Origin: Oscillospiraceae bacterium
Lineage (GTDB): Bacteria > Bacillota > Clostridia > Oscillospirales > Oscillospiraceae
Direction of reading: 5' to 3'
DNA: 35,971 nt
Assembly (NCBI GenBank): GCA_022800755.1
Contig: JAAWQX010000020.1
Span: 1 to 35,971, forward strand
A program made the position numbers and the translations under genes. Below the pieces are notes generated by a model. It had not been told where the DNA came from. It saw only the letters and a program-made list of their open reading frames with translations, and searched no databases. Below are positions 15,499-24,610 of the stretch, piece after piece (position 1 is the stretch's first letter; every line of letters starts with the position of its first letter).

Positions 15499-17040
15499 TC
15501 AGAATTTGACCAGGTTCATACCGGACTTGACTTCCGTGGTATACTTCTCCAGCGTCGCGGTCTCCCACTCGCTGTAAGCATCGCTGCGCAGGGTATTCTC
15601 CGCCAAGCTCAGGCTGTAATCCCGGCCCTCGGAGGATACGAAATAGATCAGATGATAGCCGTCATAGCCGGAACCGGGCGTAGAACTGGTGCTACCGTGA
15701 ACAACGCCCACGTCGCCGGGCTTGCGCGCCGGGTCAAAGCAGAAATCGTTGAACTCCGCGACCATCTGGCCGTAGGTCACATCCTCGTACAATCCGCCGT
15801 TGGTATTGGAACCCTCGTCCTGGGAATACTCCTCCGCCAGCGCGGCAAAGGCTTCCTCGGTGCGCTCGCCAGCTTCCCATTGGGTCTGGAGTTCCAGAAT
15901 TCTGGTACGGGCCGCGGCAAGCTCCGTGTCGCTGTACGTGCCGTCTCCGTCGGTATCATCGGTCTTGATGAGGATATGGCGCACATTAGCATATTCCGGG
16001 AAATGATTATCATTGGTAGACTGATACATCACCACATAGGTGCCGGAATCGCTGCTCACTGTGGTCACGTCTCCGGCCTTGCGGGCAGGATCCGTCACCC
16101 ATTCCCGGTAGGTATCGCCGATATTGGCTTCCAGCGCGTCAGTCCCCGCCGTCGGCGCGGCGTCCGCCGCATACGCGGCAACCGCTTCATTGAAGGAATC
16201 CGCATCCTTCACTGCCGCGGCAATCTCGTCAGCCGCCGCCTTGCTGGCTTCCAGACCGCCTTCTACCACGGTACTGACCGTCTCACCTGCTTCATCTGTG
16301 GTATCTTCCGTCTCCGCCGCGACGAAATAGTACAGGTAATCGTAGGTCTGATAATCCGCGATGTTGTCCTCATACTGCTTGGTCAGTTCTTCATCCGTAT
16401 AGGTAAAGCCATTCCGAACAGATTCCGCATACTCGCTGGCGAGAGTGCTCTTGCTCCACAGGTCCTTGAGCATGTTTTCCGTCACGCCTGTGCCATACAC
16501 GGCTTTCAGGTACTTTTTCACGCTCATATTGCTGTTTTTCGCGGTCTCCGCCAAAGAAGCAAGGGAATCCTCCACGCTTTTCTGCCCGTCCTCGCTGAGG
16601 GTATAGCCATTGGCCTGGGCTTCTTCGTACATGGCCTGCATCCACTTGGCGCTGTCCTGGGCCTGCTGGCGCAGGTAATCCTGCCAGCTTCCGCCGTCCG
16701 GCAGCATGGAGCACTCCTGGTCTGCCAGGGATTTGCTCGTATCCACGCCGAACCAGCCCAAATAGCTGTACATGCTGTTATACGCATTCGCGTAGAAGTA
16801 CTTCATCTCCGCGGCATTGAATGTCTCATTCCCCGCGGAAAACGCGGTCATCTGGTAAGGCAGGCTGCTGTTGAGCACAAAGATCACGACCAGCAGCAGT
16901 ACCACAAGCACTGTGCCGATGGTCCAGTTTGTCTTGCTCTTCTTCGCTTTTTCTTCCGCCTCACGCTGGGCCAGCTGGCGTTTTTCCACGCCCTGTTCCC
17001 GTTCGTTCTGACGCCTTTTCTTTTCACTCGATGCGCTCAT
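15499..17040 (-). CDS. Membrane-anchored peptidyl-prolyl isomerase foldase (PrsA/SurA type)
   Basis: A 513-residue protein that probably helps secreted proteins fold outside the membrane. Residues 1-37 are highly charged (KKRRQNEREQGVEKRQLAQR) and probably a coiled coil in the cytoplasm. One transmembrane helix spans about 39-58. The rest is extracytoplasmic: a SurA-N-like helical region (75-240) and a parvulin domain at about 350-460. The parvulin domain is marked by VRHILIKTDD, FAALAEEYSQDEGSNTNGGL, FDPARKPGDVGVV and GYHLIYFVSSEG. There is no lipobox, unlike classical PrsA, so anchoring is by the uncleaved helix. The region between the two parts contains another FDPARK-like repeat (TDPARKAGDVTTV), suggesting a degenerate second parvulin-like unit. 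AAAGGATG precedes the ATG, and its promoter is at 17092-17120. Confidence 0.85.
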   Translation of the reverse strand: MSASSEKKRRQNEREQGVEKRQLAQREAEEKAKKSKTNWTIGTVLVVLLLVVIFVLNSSLPYQMTAFSAGNETFNAAEMKYFYANAYNSMYSYLGWFGVDTSKSLADQECSMLPDGGSWQDYLRQQAQDSAKWMQAMYEEAQANGYTLSEDGQKSVEDSLASLAETAKNSNMSVKKYLKAVYGTGVTENMLKDLWSKSTLASEYAESVRNGFTYTDEELTKQYEDNIADYQTYDYLYYFVAAETEDTTDEAGETVSTVVEGGLEASKAAADEIAAAVKDADSFNEAVAAYAADAAPTAGTDALEANIGDTYREWVTDPARKAGDVTTVSSDSGTYVVMYQSTNDNHFPEYANVRHILIKTDDTDGDGTYSDTELAAARTRILELQTQWEAGERTEEAFAALAEEYSQDEGSNTNGGLYEDVTYGQMVAEFNDFCFDPARKPGDVGVVHGSTSSTPGSGYDGYHLIYFVSSEGRDYSLSLAENTLRSDAYSEWETATLEKYTTEVKSGMNLVKF

Positions 17041-17091
17041 TTAATTCATCCTTTTCTCTATCCCGAAGGATTTTTTCATTTGAACCACGAT

Positions 17092-17120
17092 ATTATAGCA
17101 AAAAAGTTACGCAGTTTCAA
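17092..17120 (-). promoter_or_regulatory. Sigma-A promoter of the foldase gene
   Basis: On the minus strand TTGAAA (17120-17115), 17 bp, TATAAT (17097-17092), about 50 bp before the ATG. Confidence 0.82.
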
Positions 17121-17248
17121 GTATAACTTTTCCTATGCTTATTCTGACGGTCCAAACACAAAATATGTTTCATTGTAGCGGAAAACATTGCAAAAAATGT
17201 TAGGAAATTATAAATTTCCAGATTTCTCCACATTTTGTATCCATCCTG

Positions 17249-17257
17249 TGCTATGAT
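17249..17257 (+). promoter_or_regulatory. Extended -10 promoter candidate for the phosphoesterase gene
   Basis: TGCTATGAT is an extended -10 element (TG, one base, TATGAT) with no clear -35 box. A 7-bp palindrome (17203-17219, GGAAATT ATA AATTTCC) lies about 30 bp upstream and could be an operator. Confidence 0.4.
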
Positions 17258-17287
17258 GGGAAACAATCTTTTCAAGGTGGCGTGGAT

Positions 17288-18115
17288 ATGAAACGGCGTA
17301 AATGGCTGATATACCTGCTGGTACTTGTAATGTGCCTGGGATACATTTTATATGATAGTAAATATCATCTCGAAGTAACGGAGTATTCCCTGTCTTCCTA
17401 CAAGCTGCCGGAAGCCTTTGACGGCTACCGCATCGTGCAGCTGTCGGACCTCCACGCAATGGAGTTCGGGCGCGGAAACCGTCGGCTGATCGAAGCCGTC
17501 GCGGACCTATCCCCGGATCTGATTGCGCTGACCGGGGATTATATTGAAACTGCCGGGGATATCCCCATCACAAAGCACTTGGTAAAAGCGCTTTCCCAAA
17601 TCGCGCCGGTGTATTTTTGTAGCGGAAATCACGACTGGGCCAGCGGCGCCGCGCCGGACCTGCGCTGTGCCATTGAGGATTCCGGCGGGACCTATCTGGG
17701 CGAGCAATATGCTTTGGAGACCCGGGGAGAGCAGTTTATCGTGATTGCCGGGGTAGAAGACCCCAACAGCTACGCGGACTTGATCCACCCCGACGCGTTT
17801 ATGGAAACCGTGTCACAAAACTATCCGGACGCTTTCACCATCCTTTTGGGACACCGCAACGACTGGCCCGAGCAATACCCGGACCTCCCGGCGGATTTGA
17901 TCTTTTCCGGCCATGGTCACGGCGGGATCCTCCGTCTGCCGGGAATCGGGGGGCTGCTTGGCACCGACCACAAATTTTTTCCGGAATACGACGCGGGCCT
18001 GTTCCCGTCAAACCATTACATCATGGCCGTTTCCCGGGGCCTGGGCAGCTTCGACAGCCTCCCCAGATTTCTCAACCGCCCGGAGATCCTCTCTTTGACC
18101 CTGCATTGCGGTTAA
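17288..18115 (+). CDS. Membrane-anchored metallophosphoesterase, YkuE-like
   Basis: This calcineurin-like phosphoesterase has 275 residues. One N-terminal membrane segment (about 6-22) places the catalytic domain outside the cytoplasmic membrane. Metal-binding motifs occur in the usual order: DLH (54-56), GD (83-84), GNHD (113-116), LGHRND, and SGHGHGG near 218. Relatives include YkuE and the UDP-2,3-diacylglucosamine pyrophosphatase-like and phosphodiester hydrolases, so the substrate is open. The start is the ATG at 17288, with AAGGTGG 7 nt upstream. It is divergent from the foldase gene. Confidence 0.88.
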   Translation: MKRRKWLIYLLVLVMCLGYILYDSKYHLEVTEYSLSSYKLPEAFDGYRIVQLSDLHAMEFGRGNRRLIEAVADLSPDLIALTGDYIETAGDIPITKHLVKALSQIAPVYFCSGNHDWASGAAPDLRCAIEDSGGTYLGEQYALETRGEQFIVIAGVEDPNSYADLIHPDAFMETVSQNYPDAFTILLGHRNDWPEQYPDLPADLIFSGHGHGGILRLPGIGGLLGTDHKFFPEYDAGLFPSNHYIMAVSRGLGSFDSLPRFLNRPEILSLTLHCG

Positions 18116-18184
18116 AATCAGACAGGCACATTTTTCTTTCCTCGGCATAGAATGAATGTGAGTTGTCATTCGGGAGGAATCAGT

Positions 18185-18244
18185 ATGAACGATATCGATG
18201 ATCTGATCTACGGTGCCTGTGACCCAGGTCCCAGTGATCGGTAA
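18185..18244 (+). CDS. Candidate 19-residue small protein
   Basis: A short open frame encodes MNDIDDLIYGACDPGPSDR. It is preceded by a very good ribosome site (GGGAGG, 7 nt from the ATG) and followed within a few bases by a strong terminator. It is acidic with one Cys and a DPGPSD tail. It has no signal or membrane segment. I do not recognise it. It could be a real small protein, a leader peptide whose ribosome site is coincidental, or the remnant of a larger gene. A -10-like TAGAAT (18148-18153) lies upstream without a clear -35, so it may be read with the phosphoesterase gene. Confidence 0.45.
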   Translation: MNDIDDLIYGACDPGPSDR

Positions 18245-18245
18245 C

Positions 18246-18277
18246 AAAAAAGCCGGGACAATGTCCCGGCCTTTTTT
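18246..18277. terminator. Bidirectional terminator between the small ORF and psuK
   Basis: GCCGGGAC (18252-18259) pairs with GTCCCGGC (18263-18270), loop AAT. It is flanked by A6 on the left and T6 on the right, so it can work for both strands. Confidence 0.88.
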
Positions 18278-18291
18278 GTTATGTCAGTCGA

Positions 18292-19179
18292 TTATAGCAG
18301 CTTTTCGGCGCGCAGCTCCGTGGCGATGGTTTCCTCCACCCCTACAGTGACTGCCCCGGCCCGCAGCGCCGCCCGCGCGGACTGTTCCAGGCTCATATCC
18401 TGGGTGTACGCCCAGACCAATGCCGCCATGGATGCGTCTCCGCCGCCGGTGGTGTTCACCACTTTGGACGGCTCACAGGACAGATGCACCAGCCACTCAT
18501 CCTCCGCCGCCACGATACCGTCGGCCCCGCAGCTCACATAGGCCCGCCGGACTCCCATCTTCACCAGAGCACGGGCCGCTTTCTCCGGCGTATCCTCCCC
18601 GGTCATGTACATGGCCTCGATGTCATTCGGCTTGAAGGTATGCAACCGATGGATCGCCCCCCGCAGACGCTCGGACTTCTTCGCGGAAACAGGGTCCGCA
18701 AACAGCGGGACTGTCACATGCTCTGCGATAAACGACACTGTTTCTTCCGTCAGGTTCGCGTCAAACAGCACCAGTTGAGCACGATTCAGCACATCCAGCT
18801 TATTTTCCAGATAGGATGCGTTGATGCAGTCCGCCACATCCGTATCGCACACCGCAAGCTGCATTTCCCCCCGCTCGTCGGTGATGTACAAATACGTTGA
18901 CGTGCTCCGGTCCGTATAAACCGCGTCGGAAATATCCATCCCCAGGGATTCGCAGGATTGCTTCAATTCCGCGGCATACAGGTCGCTGCCGAACGCCGTG
19001 AGAAATTTCACCGGCACATCCAGCAGCCGCAGGTTGTGGGCGATATTCCGCCCCACGCCCCCCGGATTATGGCGCACCAGTCCGGGGTTGGAATCCTTTG
19101 GGATCAGCTTTGTAAACGGACTGCCGTAAATATCCATATTTACGGCGCCCACCACAGCGACATAAGGCGTTGTTCTCAT
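18292..19179 (-). CDS. psuK: PfkB-family kinase, probably pseudouridine kinase
   Basis: This ribokinase-fold kinase has 295 residues. DSNPGLVRHNPGGVGRNIAHN near the N-terminus, VPLFADPVSAKK, and IHRLHTFKPNDIEAMYMTG in the middle closely match pseudouridine kinase PsuK, which makes pseudouridine 5'-phosphate. The PfkB signature near the end is NTTGGGDASMAALVWAY with catalytic Asp248; the family usually reads GAGD rather than GGGD. The ATG overlaps the TGA of glgP by four bases. No psuG (the glycosidase partner) is in the window. A sugar or nucleoside kinase of other specificity is the main alternative. Confidence 0.78.
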   Translation of the reverse strand: MRTTPYVAVVGAVNMDIYGSPFTKLIPKDSNPGLVRHNPGGVGRNIAHNLRLLDVPVKFLTAFGSDLYAAELKQSCESLGMDISDAVYTDRSTSTYLYITDERGEMQLAVCDTDVADCINASYLENKLDVLNRAQLVLFDANLTEETVSFIAEHVTVPLFADPVSAKKSERLRGAIHRLHTFKPNDIEAMYMTGEDTPEKAARALVKMGVRRAYVSCGADGIVAAEDEWLVHLSCEPSKVVNTTGGGDASMAALVWAYTQDMSLEQSARAALRAGAVTVGVEETIATELRAEKLL

Positions 19180-21575
19180 AGCATCCAGATATCTTTCGCG
19201 TACTCCGCGATGGCGCGGTCCGCCGCAAAAATCCCGCTCTTCGCAATGTTGGTCAGGGAGATCTGCGCCCGCTTCCGGGGATCGGCCATCATCTCATACA
19301 AGCGCTGAGAACAGTCCACATAGGAATCAAAATCCGCCAGGACCATAAACGCGTCCCCGCCGTATAACAGCATATTCGTCAAATCCGAGTAGCTTTTCCC
19401 ATCAGAAAAACCGTTGTTTAACTGCTTAAATACATTCTTGATCCGCACACTGCCGTTGCAAGTGGCAATGGGATCATAATGAGGCCGCAGAGCCTCCACT
19501 TCCTCTGTTTTCAGGCCGAACAGGAACATATTTTCCCAGCCAAGCTGCTCATACATCTCCACATTGGCCCCATCCAGGGTGCCGATGGTAACAGCGCCGT
19601 TCATCATCAGCTTCATATTGCCGGTGCCGGATGCCTCCTTGCCGGCAGTGGAGATCTGCTCAGAGACCTGCGCGGCGGGCATAAGCAGTTCCGCGGCGGA
19701 GACCCGGTAGTTCTCCAGGAAATTCACTTGCAGCTTGCCCTTGCACAGCGGATCGTTGTTGACGTCCTTCGCCAGAGAGCAAATCAGCTCAATAATCCGC
19801 TTCGCCACAGCATAGCCCGGCGCGGCCTTGGCAGCGAACACGAAAGTCCGGGGCAAAAAGTCCGCGTTCGGATGGTCATGGATCTGGCTGCGCAGATGGG
19901 TGATGAGCATGGCGCACATGAGTTGGCGCTTATACTCATGCAGACGCTTGGCCTGCACGTCCAGCACAGACGCGGGATCCATCACAAAATCCGTCTGTTG
20001 CTTCTGCGCGAACCGGATGAACCGCTGCTTATTGGCCAGCTTGATCTCTTCCAGCCGCTTCAAAACAGCGTCGTCCTCCCGAAAGGCATTCAGCTTCGCC
20101 ATCTCCTCGGGATGGGTCAAATACCCCTCCCCGATCAGATCGGCGATCAGGCTGTGCAGCGCCGGGTTGACCTGGCTGAGCCAACGGCGGTGGTCAATTC
20201 CGTTGGTGACATACGTAAACTTCGCCGGCTGCTTATTGCATACATCTTTGAAAATATCCCGCTTCAAAATATCCCCGTGCAGGCCCGAAACGCCGTTGAC
20301 CTTATAGCAGGCCGCGAGGCACATATTCGCCATATGGACCTGCCCGTCGTAAATGATGAGGTTACGGCCCACCACATGGCCCTCGCCGTACCAGGTCACG
20401 AGTGTCTCCCGCCACCGCTTGTTAATCTCGCAGATGATCTCCCAAATCCGGGGCAAGGTCGTCTGAACAAGGTCCTGCGGCCACTTCTCCAACGCCTCGG
20501 ACATGACGGTGTGGTTGGTATACGCCACCGTCTGGCGTACGATCTCCCACGCCTCATCCCAGCCAAGGCCGTCCTCGTCCATGAGAATACGCATCAATTC
20601 CGGGATAATTAAGGTGGGGTGTGTATCATTGATTTGGATGACATGATGCTCGTGGAAATTCTTGACATCCCCCCATTGCTTGCGGTGGTCCCGCAAAATA
20701 CTTTGGGCCGTGGCGGAGACAAAGAAATATTGCTGTTTCAGCCGCAGGGTCTTGCCCTCGATGTGGTCGTCGGCCGGGTAGAGCACCTTGGTGATGACCT
20801 CTGCCATGGTACGCTGCTCCATAGACTTCACATACTCGCCGGAAGAGAACAGGTACATATCCAGATACTGTGGGCTGCGGGCATCCCACAGCCGAAGCGT
20901 ATTCACCTGGGTATTGGCATATCCGGCAATCAGCATATCCCGGGGGATGGCCAAAACCGACTGATAACCCACGTATTCCGCCTTATATTTCCCGGTCCCG
21001 TCCCAGGTAGGCGTCAAGGTGCCGCCGAAACGCACCTCTACCGCCTCGTCATAATGGGGTACCAGCCAGCCTTCCGCCGCCAGTCCCCAGTTGTCTGCGG
21101 CCTCAGTCTGCTTTCCGCCGCGGATCTGCTGCTTGAAAATGCCCAGTTCATAGCAGATCGAGTACCCCGCGGCGTTGATGCCCTCGGTAGCCATGGAATC
21201 CATATAGCACGCAGCCAGACGGCCAAGACCGCCGTTGCCCAGTCCCGCGTCCGGTTCCGCGTCAAAAATATCGGCGGCTTCAAAGCCCATATCCCGCAGC
21301 GCTTCGGTCAAAGCTTCGCCCACGCCCAGGTTATAGGCATTTTTCATCAGCGACCGGCCGATCAGAAACTCCATGGACAAGTAATGCACCTTCTTGCCCT
21401 TCACATTGGCGTCACCATAGGCTTTCAGCCGGGACATCAACTCCCGGATCACCATGGCGCAGGCTTGAAATACCTGATCTGTTGTCGCACTCTCGCTGGT
21501 CACGGCAAAATAGGCGCACAACTTATCTTCGATTGCGCTGCGGATCTCATTTGCGGAGATCTCATTTTTCTTCAT
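19176..21575 (-). CDS. glgP: Glycogen phosphorylase
   Basis: This enzyme releases glucose 1-phosphate from glycogen or maltodextrins with phosphate, using pyridoxal phosphate. It has 799 residues, the full family length. HYLSMEFLIGRSL and GLGNGGLGRLAACYMDSMAT mark the N-terminal domain, and INDTHPTLIIPELMRILMDE and RLHEYKRQLMCAM lie further on. The PLP-lysine motif EASGTGNMKLMMNGA carries Lys655. A GGAG site precedes the ATG at 21575. It follows glgD by 87 bp containing a hairpin, and it overlaps psuK. With GlgC/GlgD it covers both synthesis and breakdown of glycogen; no glgA or glgB is in the window. Confidence 0.96.
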   Translation of the reverse strand: MKKNEISANEIRSAIEDKLCAYFAVTSESATTDQVFQACAMVIRELMSRLKAYGDANVKGKKVHYLSMEFLIGRSLMKNAYNLGVGEALTEALRDMGFEAADIFDAEPDAGLGNGGLGRLAACYMDSMATEGINAAGYSICYELGIFKQQIRGGKQTEAADNWGLAAEGWLVPHYDEAVEVRFGGTLTPTWDGTGKYKAEYVGYQSVLAIPRDMLIAGYANTQVNTLRLWDARSPQYLDMYLFSSGEYVKSMEQRTMAEVITKVLYPADDHIEGKTLRLKQQYFFVSATAQSILRDHRKQWGDVKNFHEHHVIQINDTHPTLIIPELMRILMDEDGLGWDEAWEIVRQTVAYTNHTVMSEALEKWPQDLVQTTLPRIWEIICEINKRWRETLVTWYGEGHVVGRNLIIYDGQVHMANMCLAACYKVNGVSGLHGDILKRDIFKDVCNKQPAKFTYVTNGIDHRRWLSQVNPALHSLIADLIGEGYLTHPEEMAKLNAFREDDAVLKRLEEIKLANKQRFIRFAQKQQTDFVMDPASVLDVQAKRLHEYKRQLMCAMLITHLRSQIHDHPNADFLPRTFVFAAKAAPGYAVAKRIIELICSLAKDVNNDPLCKGKLQVNFLENYRVSAAELLMPAAQVSEQISTAGKEASGTGNMKLMMNGAVTIGTLDGANVEMYEQLGWENMFLFGLKTEEVEALRPHYDPIATCNGSVRIKNVFKQLNNGFSDGKSYSDLTNMLLYGGDAFMVLADFDSYVDCSQRLYEMMADPRKRAQISLTNIAKSGIFAADRAIAEYAKDIWML

Positions 21576-21611
21576 ATTTCATTCTCCTCTTCCCTGATAG
21601 AATCACGCAAA

Positions 21612-21645
21612 CCGCACGGAAGCGCAGGTTCACGCTTCCGTGCGG
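21612..21645 (-). terminator. Hairpin between glgD and glgP
   Basis: A 13-bp perfect stem (CCGCACGGAAGCG at 21612-21624 with 21633-21645, 8-nt loop) lies in the intergenic space. On the minus strand only TTT follows, so it is at best a weak attenuator and could instead stabilise or process the transcript. Confidence 0.45.
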
Positions 21646-21662
21646 GTGATGGCTTTGTCAGT

Positions 21663-22778
21663 TTATGCGGTATAGCCCCTGGGGATGACCAGCGGCACGC
21701 TGTCACTGCCTACCAGAACTTCTCCCGGCTTGATCTGGGCGAATTTATCGGAAATTACATTTTTCAGCCGCACATTTTCACCGATATGGGTATCCCGCAT
21801 GATGATGCAGCCGGAGAGCATCGCGCCCTTTCCGATGTGTACGCCCGGTGCGATCACGCAGTTTTCCACAATTCCCTCAATGTAGCAGCCGTCAGAAATC
21901 AGACTGTTGCGCACCTTGGAGGTCTCCGCGTAATAGGTGCTGACATCCGCCCGGTCCTTGGTGAGAACGGGACGGTCCAGGGGAAACAGCGACATACGAG
22001 CGTCCCGCCGAAGCATATGCATATTAGCTTCCATGTAATCCTGCACCGTATTGATCTGCATGGCGTAGCCCTCGTGAACATAAGTATGCATCTTCCCGCC
22101 CCGGTCCAGATAGCCGGCGATCCCGTCGGCATGGAGGCGGTAGCGCATGTGGGAAGCCGCGTGATCTATCATTTCCAGCAGAACATTTTTGTTGACGATA
22201 TAGGTCTCCAAATCAGCCAGCCCTTCGCGCTCCCCAATGCGGCGGTAATGCATCTCCAGCACATCGCCGGTCTCATCGGTAATATAGCGGTGATGCTCGC
22301 CGTTGGGTACACCCTTCGCGCACACGGCGGTAATGCCCGCGCCGGAATCAATGTGCTCCTTCAGCACCGCACGCAAGTCGATATTCGCCGCGAGGTTGCC
22401 CGGCATGATGGTGACGTACTGTTCTTGAATGCGCTGGACATAGGATTCCACCGCCAGCAGCGCTTCCAGCAATCCGGTATAGACCCCGCTCCGGGCTGCG
22501 TCCAGACTGAAAGGCGGCAGCAGCGTCATACCGCCGTCCTTTCTGGAAAAATCCCAGGCCTTTCCGCTGCCGATATGGTCCAGCAGGGATTGATATTCCT
22601 TCTGCATGATAACGCCTACATTCCGTACACCGGCCAAGCGCATGGAGGACAAGGCAAAGTCCACCAAACGGTACCGCCCCGCAAACGTCAATGCCGAGAC
22701 CGTACGGCCATGGACAAGAACGCCCAAGTCCGGCGATGTGCGGTACGCGCTGATAATTCCGTGAAGATCAGTCGTCAT
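21663..22778 (-). CDS. glgD: Glucose-1-phosphate adenylyltransferase regulatory subunit GlgD
   Basis: This is the partner subunit of ADP-glucose pyrophosphorylase in Firmicutes. It is usually not catalytic by itself but activates GlgC. The 371 residues show a nucleotidyltransferase fold with ALTFAGRYRLVDFALSSM. The glycine-rich AGGQGSRL loop of GlgC is replaced at the N-terminus by YRTSPDLGVLVHGR. The GDH motif of GlgC is replaced by PGNLAANIDL. Both losses are consistent with a regulatory role. The C-terminal part is a left-handed beta-helix (VENCVIAPGVHIGKGAM). The ribosome site GGAGGG lies inside the end of glgC, only 3 bp separate the genes, and expression should be coupled. Confidence 0.93.
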   Translation of the reverse strand: MTTDLHGIISAYRTSPDLGVLVHGRTVSALTFAGRYRLVDFALSSMRLAGVRNVGVIMQKEYQSLLDHIGSGKAWDFSRKDGGMTLLPPFSLDAARSGVYTGLLEALLAVESYVQRIQEQYVTIMPGNLAANIDLRAVLKEHIDSGAGITAVCAKGVPNGEHHRYITDETGDVLEMHYRRIGEREGLADLETYIVNKNVLLEMIDHAASHMRYRLHADGIAGYLDRGGKMHTYVHEGYAMQINTVQDYMEANMHMLRRDARMSLFPLDRPVLTKDRADVSTYYAETSKVRNSLISDGCYIEGIVENCVIAPGVHIGKGAMLSGCIIMRDTHIGENVRLKNVISDKFAQIKPGEVLVGSDSVPLVIPRGYTA

Positions 22779-22781
22779 AGC

Positions 22782-23975
22782 TTATCCCTCCACACTTTCA
22801 TAAATCATGGCGCCGGCAGCCACCGCAGCGCCGGGGGCAATAGAAACGCCCGGACCCACTGTGGCCACGCCCCAATCCTCGCTCCCGTCTGGTTCGCTCC
22901 CAACGTGCGCACCGGCTTGAATCTTTGCATTCTCGCCAATGATAGCATATTCCACCACCGCGCCGGGGCCGATCTCCGCACCGGGCATCAGAATGCTGTA
23001 ATTCACCTCCGCGCCCGCGCCGACGACCACCGAATTGGACAGCACCGAGTTGGAAACTTTTCCCTCCACCTCGCAGCCTTCGGTGATGATTGAGTGCTCC
23101 ACCGCCGCATTCGGCCCGATCCACTGGGGCGGCCGGATGGGACTTCTGCCCCGGATGGGCCAGTTCTCATTGTACAAGTCGATCAGCTTCGGGGACAGCA
23201 TATCCATATTGGCGTCCCACAAGCTGATGATGGTACCCACGTCCCGCCAATAGCCCTGGAACCGGTAGGGCCAGAGCTTTTCACCGGCATTGAGCATGTT
23301 CGGAATGATATTTTTACCGAAGTCATTGGACGAGCCGGGCGTATTTTCATCCTCGATCAAGTATTTTTTCAGCTTCTTCCAGTTAAAAATGTAAATACCC
23401 ATGGATGCCAAATCGGACTTGGGCTGTTCCGGCTTTTCCTCGAACTCGTTGATATACCCGTCCTTGCCCACATTCATAATGCCGAAGCGGGTAGCCTCTT
23501 CCATGGACACCTGGAGCACCGCGATGGTGCAGGCGGCGTCCTTTTCAATATGCTCCCGGAGCATATCTGCGTAGTCCATCTTATACACATGGTCACCGGA
23601 CAAAATCAAGACATGATCCGGGTCGTACATCTCGATGAACTCCATATTCTGGTAAATCGCGTTGGCGGTACCCTTGAACCAGGAGCCTTTTTCTCCCGCG
23701 CCCATATACGGCGGCAGCACATATACGCCGCCCTCGTTGCTGTCCAGATCCCAGGGCATACCGGAGCCGATGTAGCTGTTGAGCCGCAAAGGCTTGTACT
23801 GCGTCAAAACACCGACGGTATCAATGCCGGAGTTGGCGCAGTTCGACAAAGGGAAGTCGATGATCCGATACTTCCCGCCAAAGGGGATATTGGGCTTTGC
23901 CACATTGCTGGTCAGCGCATACAGCCTGGAGCCTTGCCCACCTGCCAAAAGCATTGCGATACAGGATTTTTTCAT
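22782..23975 (-). CDS. glgC: Glucose-1-phosphate adenylyltransferase catalytic subunit
   Basis: This enzyme makes ADP-glucose and pyrophosphate from glucose 1-phosphate and ATP, the committed step of glycogen synthesis. The 397 residues begin with the nucleotide loop [10 protein letters not shown] (9-18), followed by [29 protein letters not shown] (126-135) holds the metal-binding Asp, and [20 protein letters not shown] is the glucose-1-phosphate site. A C-terminal beta-helix carries the usual oligomer and regulatory region. It is placed 37 bp after pth, with glgD and glgP following, so transcription probably continues from the prs promoter. Confidence 0.95.
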   Translation of the reverse strand: MKKSCIAMLLAGGQGSRLYALTSNVAKPNIPFGGKYRIIDFPLSNCANSGIDTVGVLTQYKPLRLNSYIGSGMPWDLDSNEGGVYVLPPYMGAGEKGSWFKGTANAIYQNMEFIEMYDPDHVLILSGDHVYKMDYADMLREHIEKDAACTIAVLQVSMEEATRFGIMNVGKDGYINEFEEKPEQPKSDLASMGIYIFNWKKLKKYLIEDENTPGSSNDFGKNIIPNMLNAGEKLWPYRFQGYWRDVGTIISLWDANMDMLSPKLIDLYNENWPIRGRSPIRPPQWIGPNAAVEHSIITEGCEVEGKVSNSVLSNSVVVGAGAEVNYSILMPGAEIGPGAVVEYAIIGENAKIQAGAHVGSEPDGSEDWGVATVGPGVSIAPGAAVAAGAMIYESVEG

Positions 23976-24012
23976 GCCTATCCCTACCTTTTATGAATGT
24001 TTTTTGCCGGAA

Positions 24013-24609
24013 TCAACCATTATAGCGGTTCATCGCCGTGTCCGCCCCGTCCCGGATATAGCATACCGCGGCCTCCGCCGCGCGGCGGGCGGCCTGCCGG
24101 ATCTGTTCCATATCCGTTTGAGGTACGCTGCCGATGACCCAGTCGATCACCTCGTCCCCATCCCGCACCGGTCCCGGTTCCCCCACGCCGATGCGGATGC
24201 GGGGAAATTCTTCCGTACCCAAATGCGCGATGACGCTTTTCAGTCCGTTATGTCCCCCGGCGGAGCCTTTTTGCCGGATGCGCAGCTTTCCCGCGGGAAT
24301 ATGCATCTCGTCCGACACCACTATGATATGTGCCGGGTCGATCTTATAAAACCTTGCCGCCTCGCCGATTGCCTCCCCGGACAGGTTCATATAAGTCTGA
24401 GGCTTCATGACCAGCACCGTCTCGTCCCCGACCGTACAAGTCGCGATCAGGGCGTGATACTTGATTTTATTGATCTTCACGTGCAATTCCCGTTCCAGTT
24501 CATCTGCCGCCATAAAGCCGGCATTGTGACGGGTCCGGGCATATTTTGCTCCGGGATTGCCCAGAAAGGCAATGATCCAACTGGGTTTTTGTTTTGAAGC
24601 AAACAACAT
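24013..24609 (-). CDS. pth: Peptidyl-tRNA hydrolase
   Basis: This enzyme cleaves peptidyl-tRNA that drops off ribosomes. With the start at the ATG at 24609 it has 198 residues, a normal length. Landmarks are FLGNPGAKYARTRHNAGF with catalytic His28, MKPQTYMNLSG with Asn75, VVSDEMHIPAGKLR with Asp100, and GSAGGHNGLKS with Asn121. The ATG lies one base after the prs TAA and has no good ribosome site of its own, so translation is probably coupled to prs. A longer frame extends 20 codons back into prs but adds no family-like sequence. Confidence 0.93.
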   Translation of the reverse strand: MLFASKQKPSWIIAFLGNPGAKYARTRHNAGFMAADELERELHVKINKIKYHALIATCTVGDETVLVMKPQTYMNLSGEAIGEAARFYKIDPAHIIVVSDEMHIPAGKLRIRQKGSAGGHNGLKSVIAHLGTEEFPRIRIGVGEPGPVRDGDEVIDWVIGSVPQTDMEQIRQAARRAAEAAVCYIRDGADTAMNRYNG

Positions 24610-24610
24610 T

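Noticed and set aside
15163-17178. Plus-strand open frame of 671 codons opposite tcdA and the foldase
   Set aside because: Shadow of two clear minus-strand genes; no start site and no recognisable domain.
20619-23093. Plus-strand open frame of 824 codons across glgP, glgD and glgC
   Set aside because: It is antisense to three well-supported genes and its residues (rich in His, Arg and Gln) are typical of a shadow frame.
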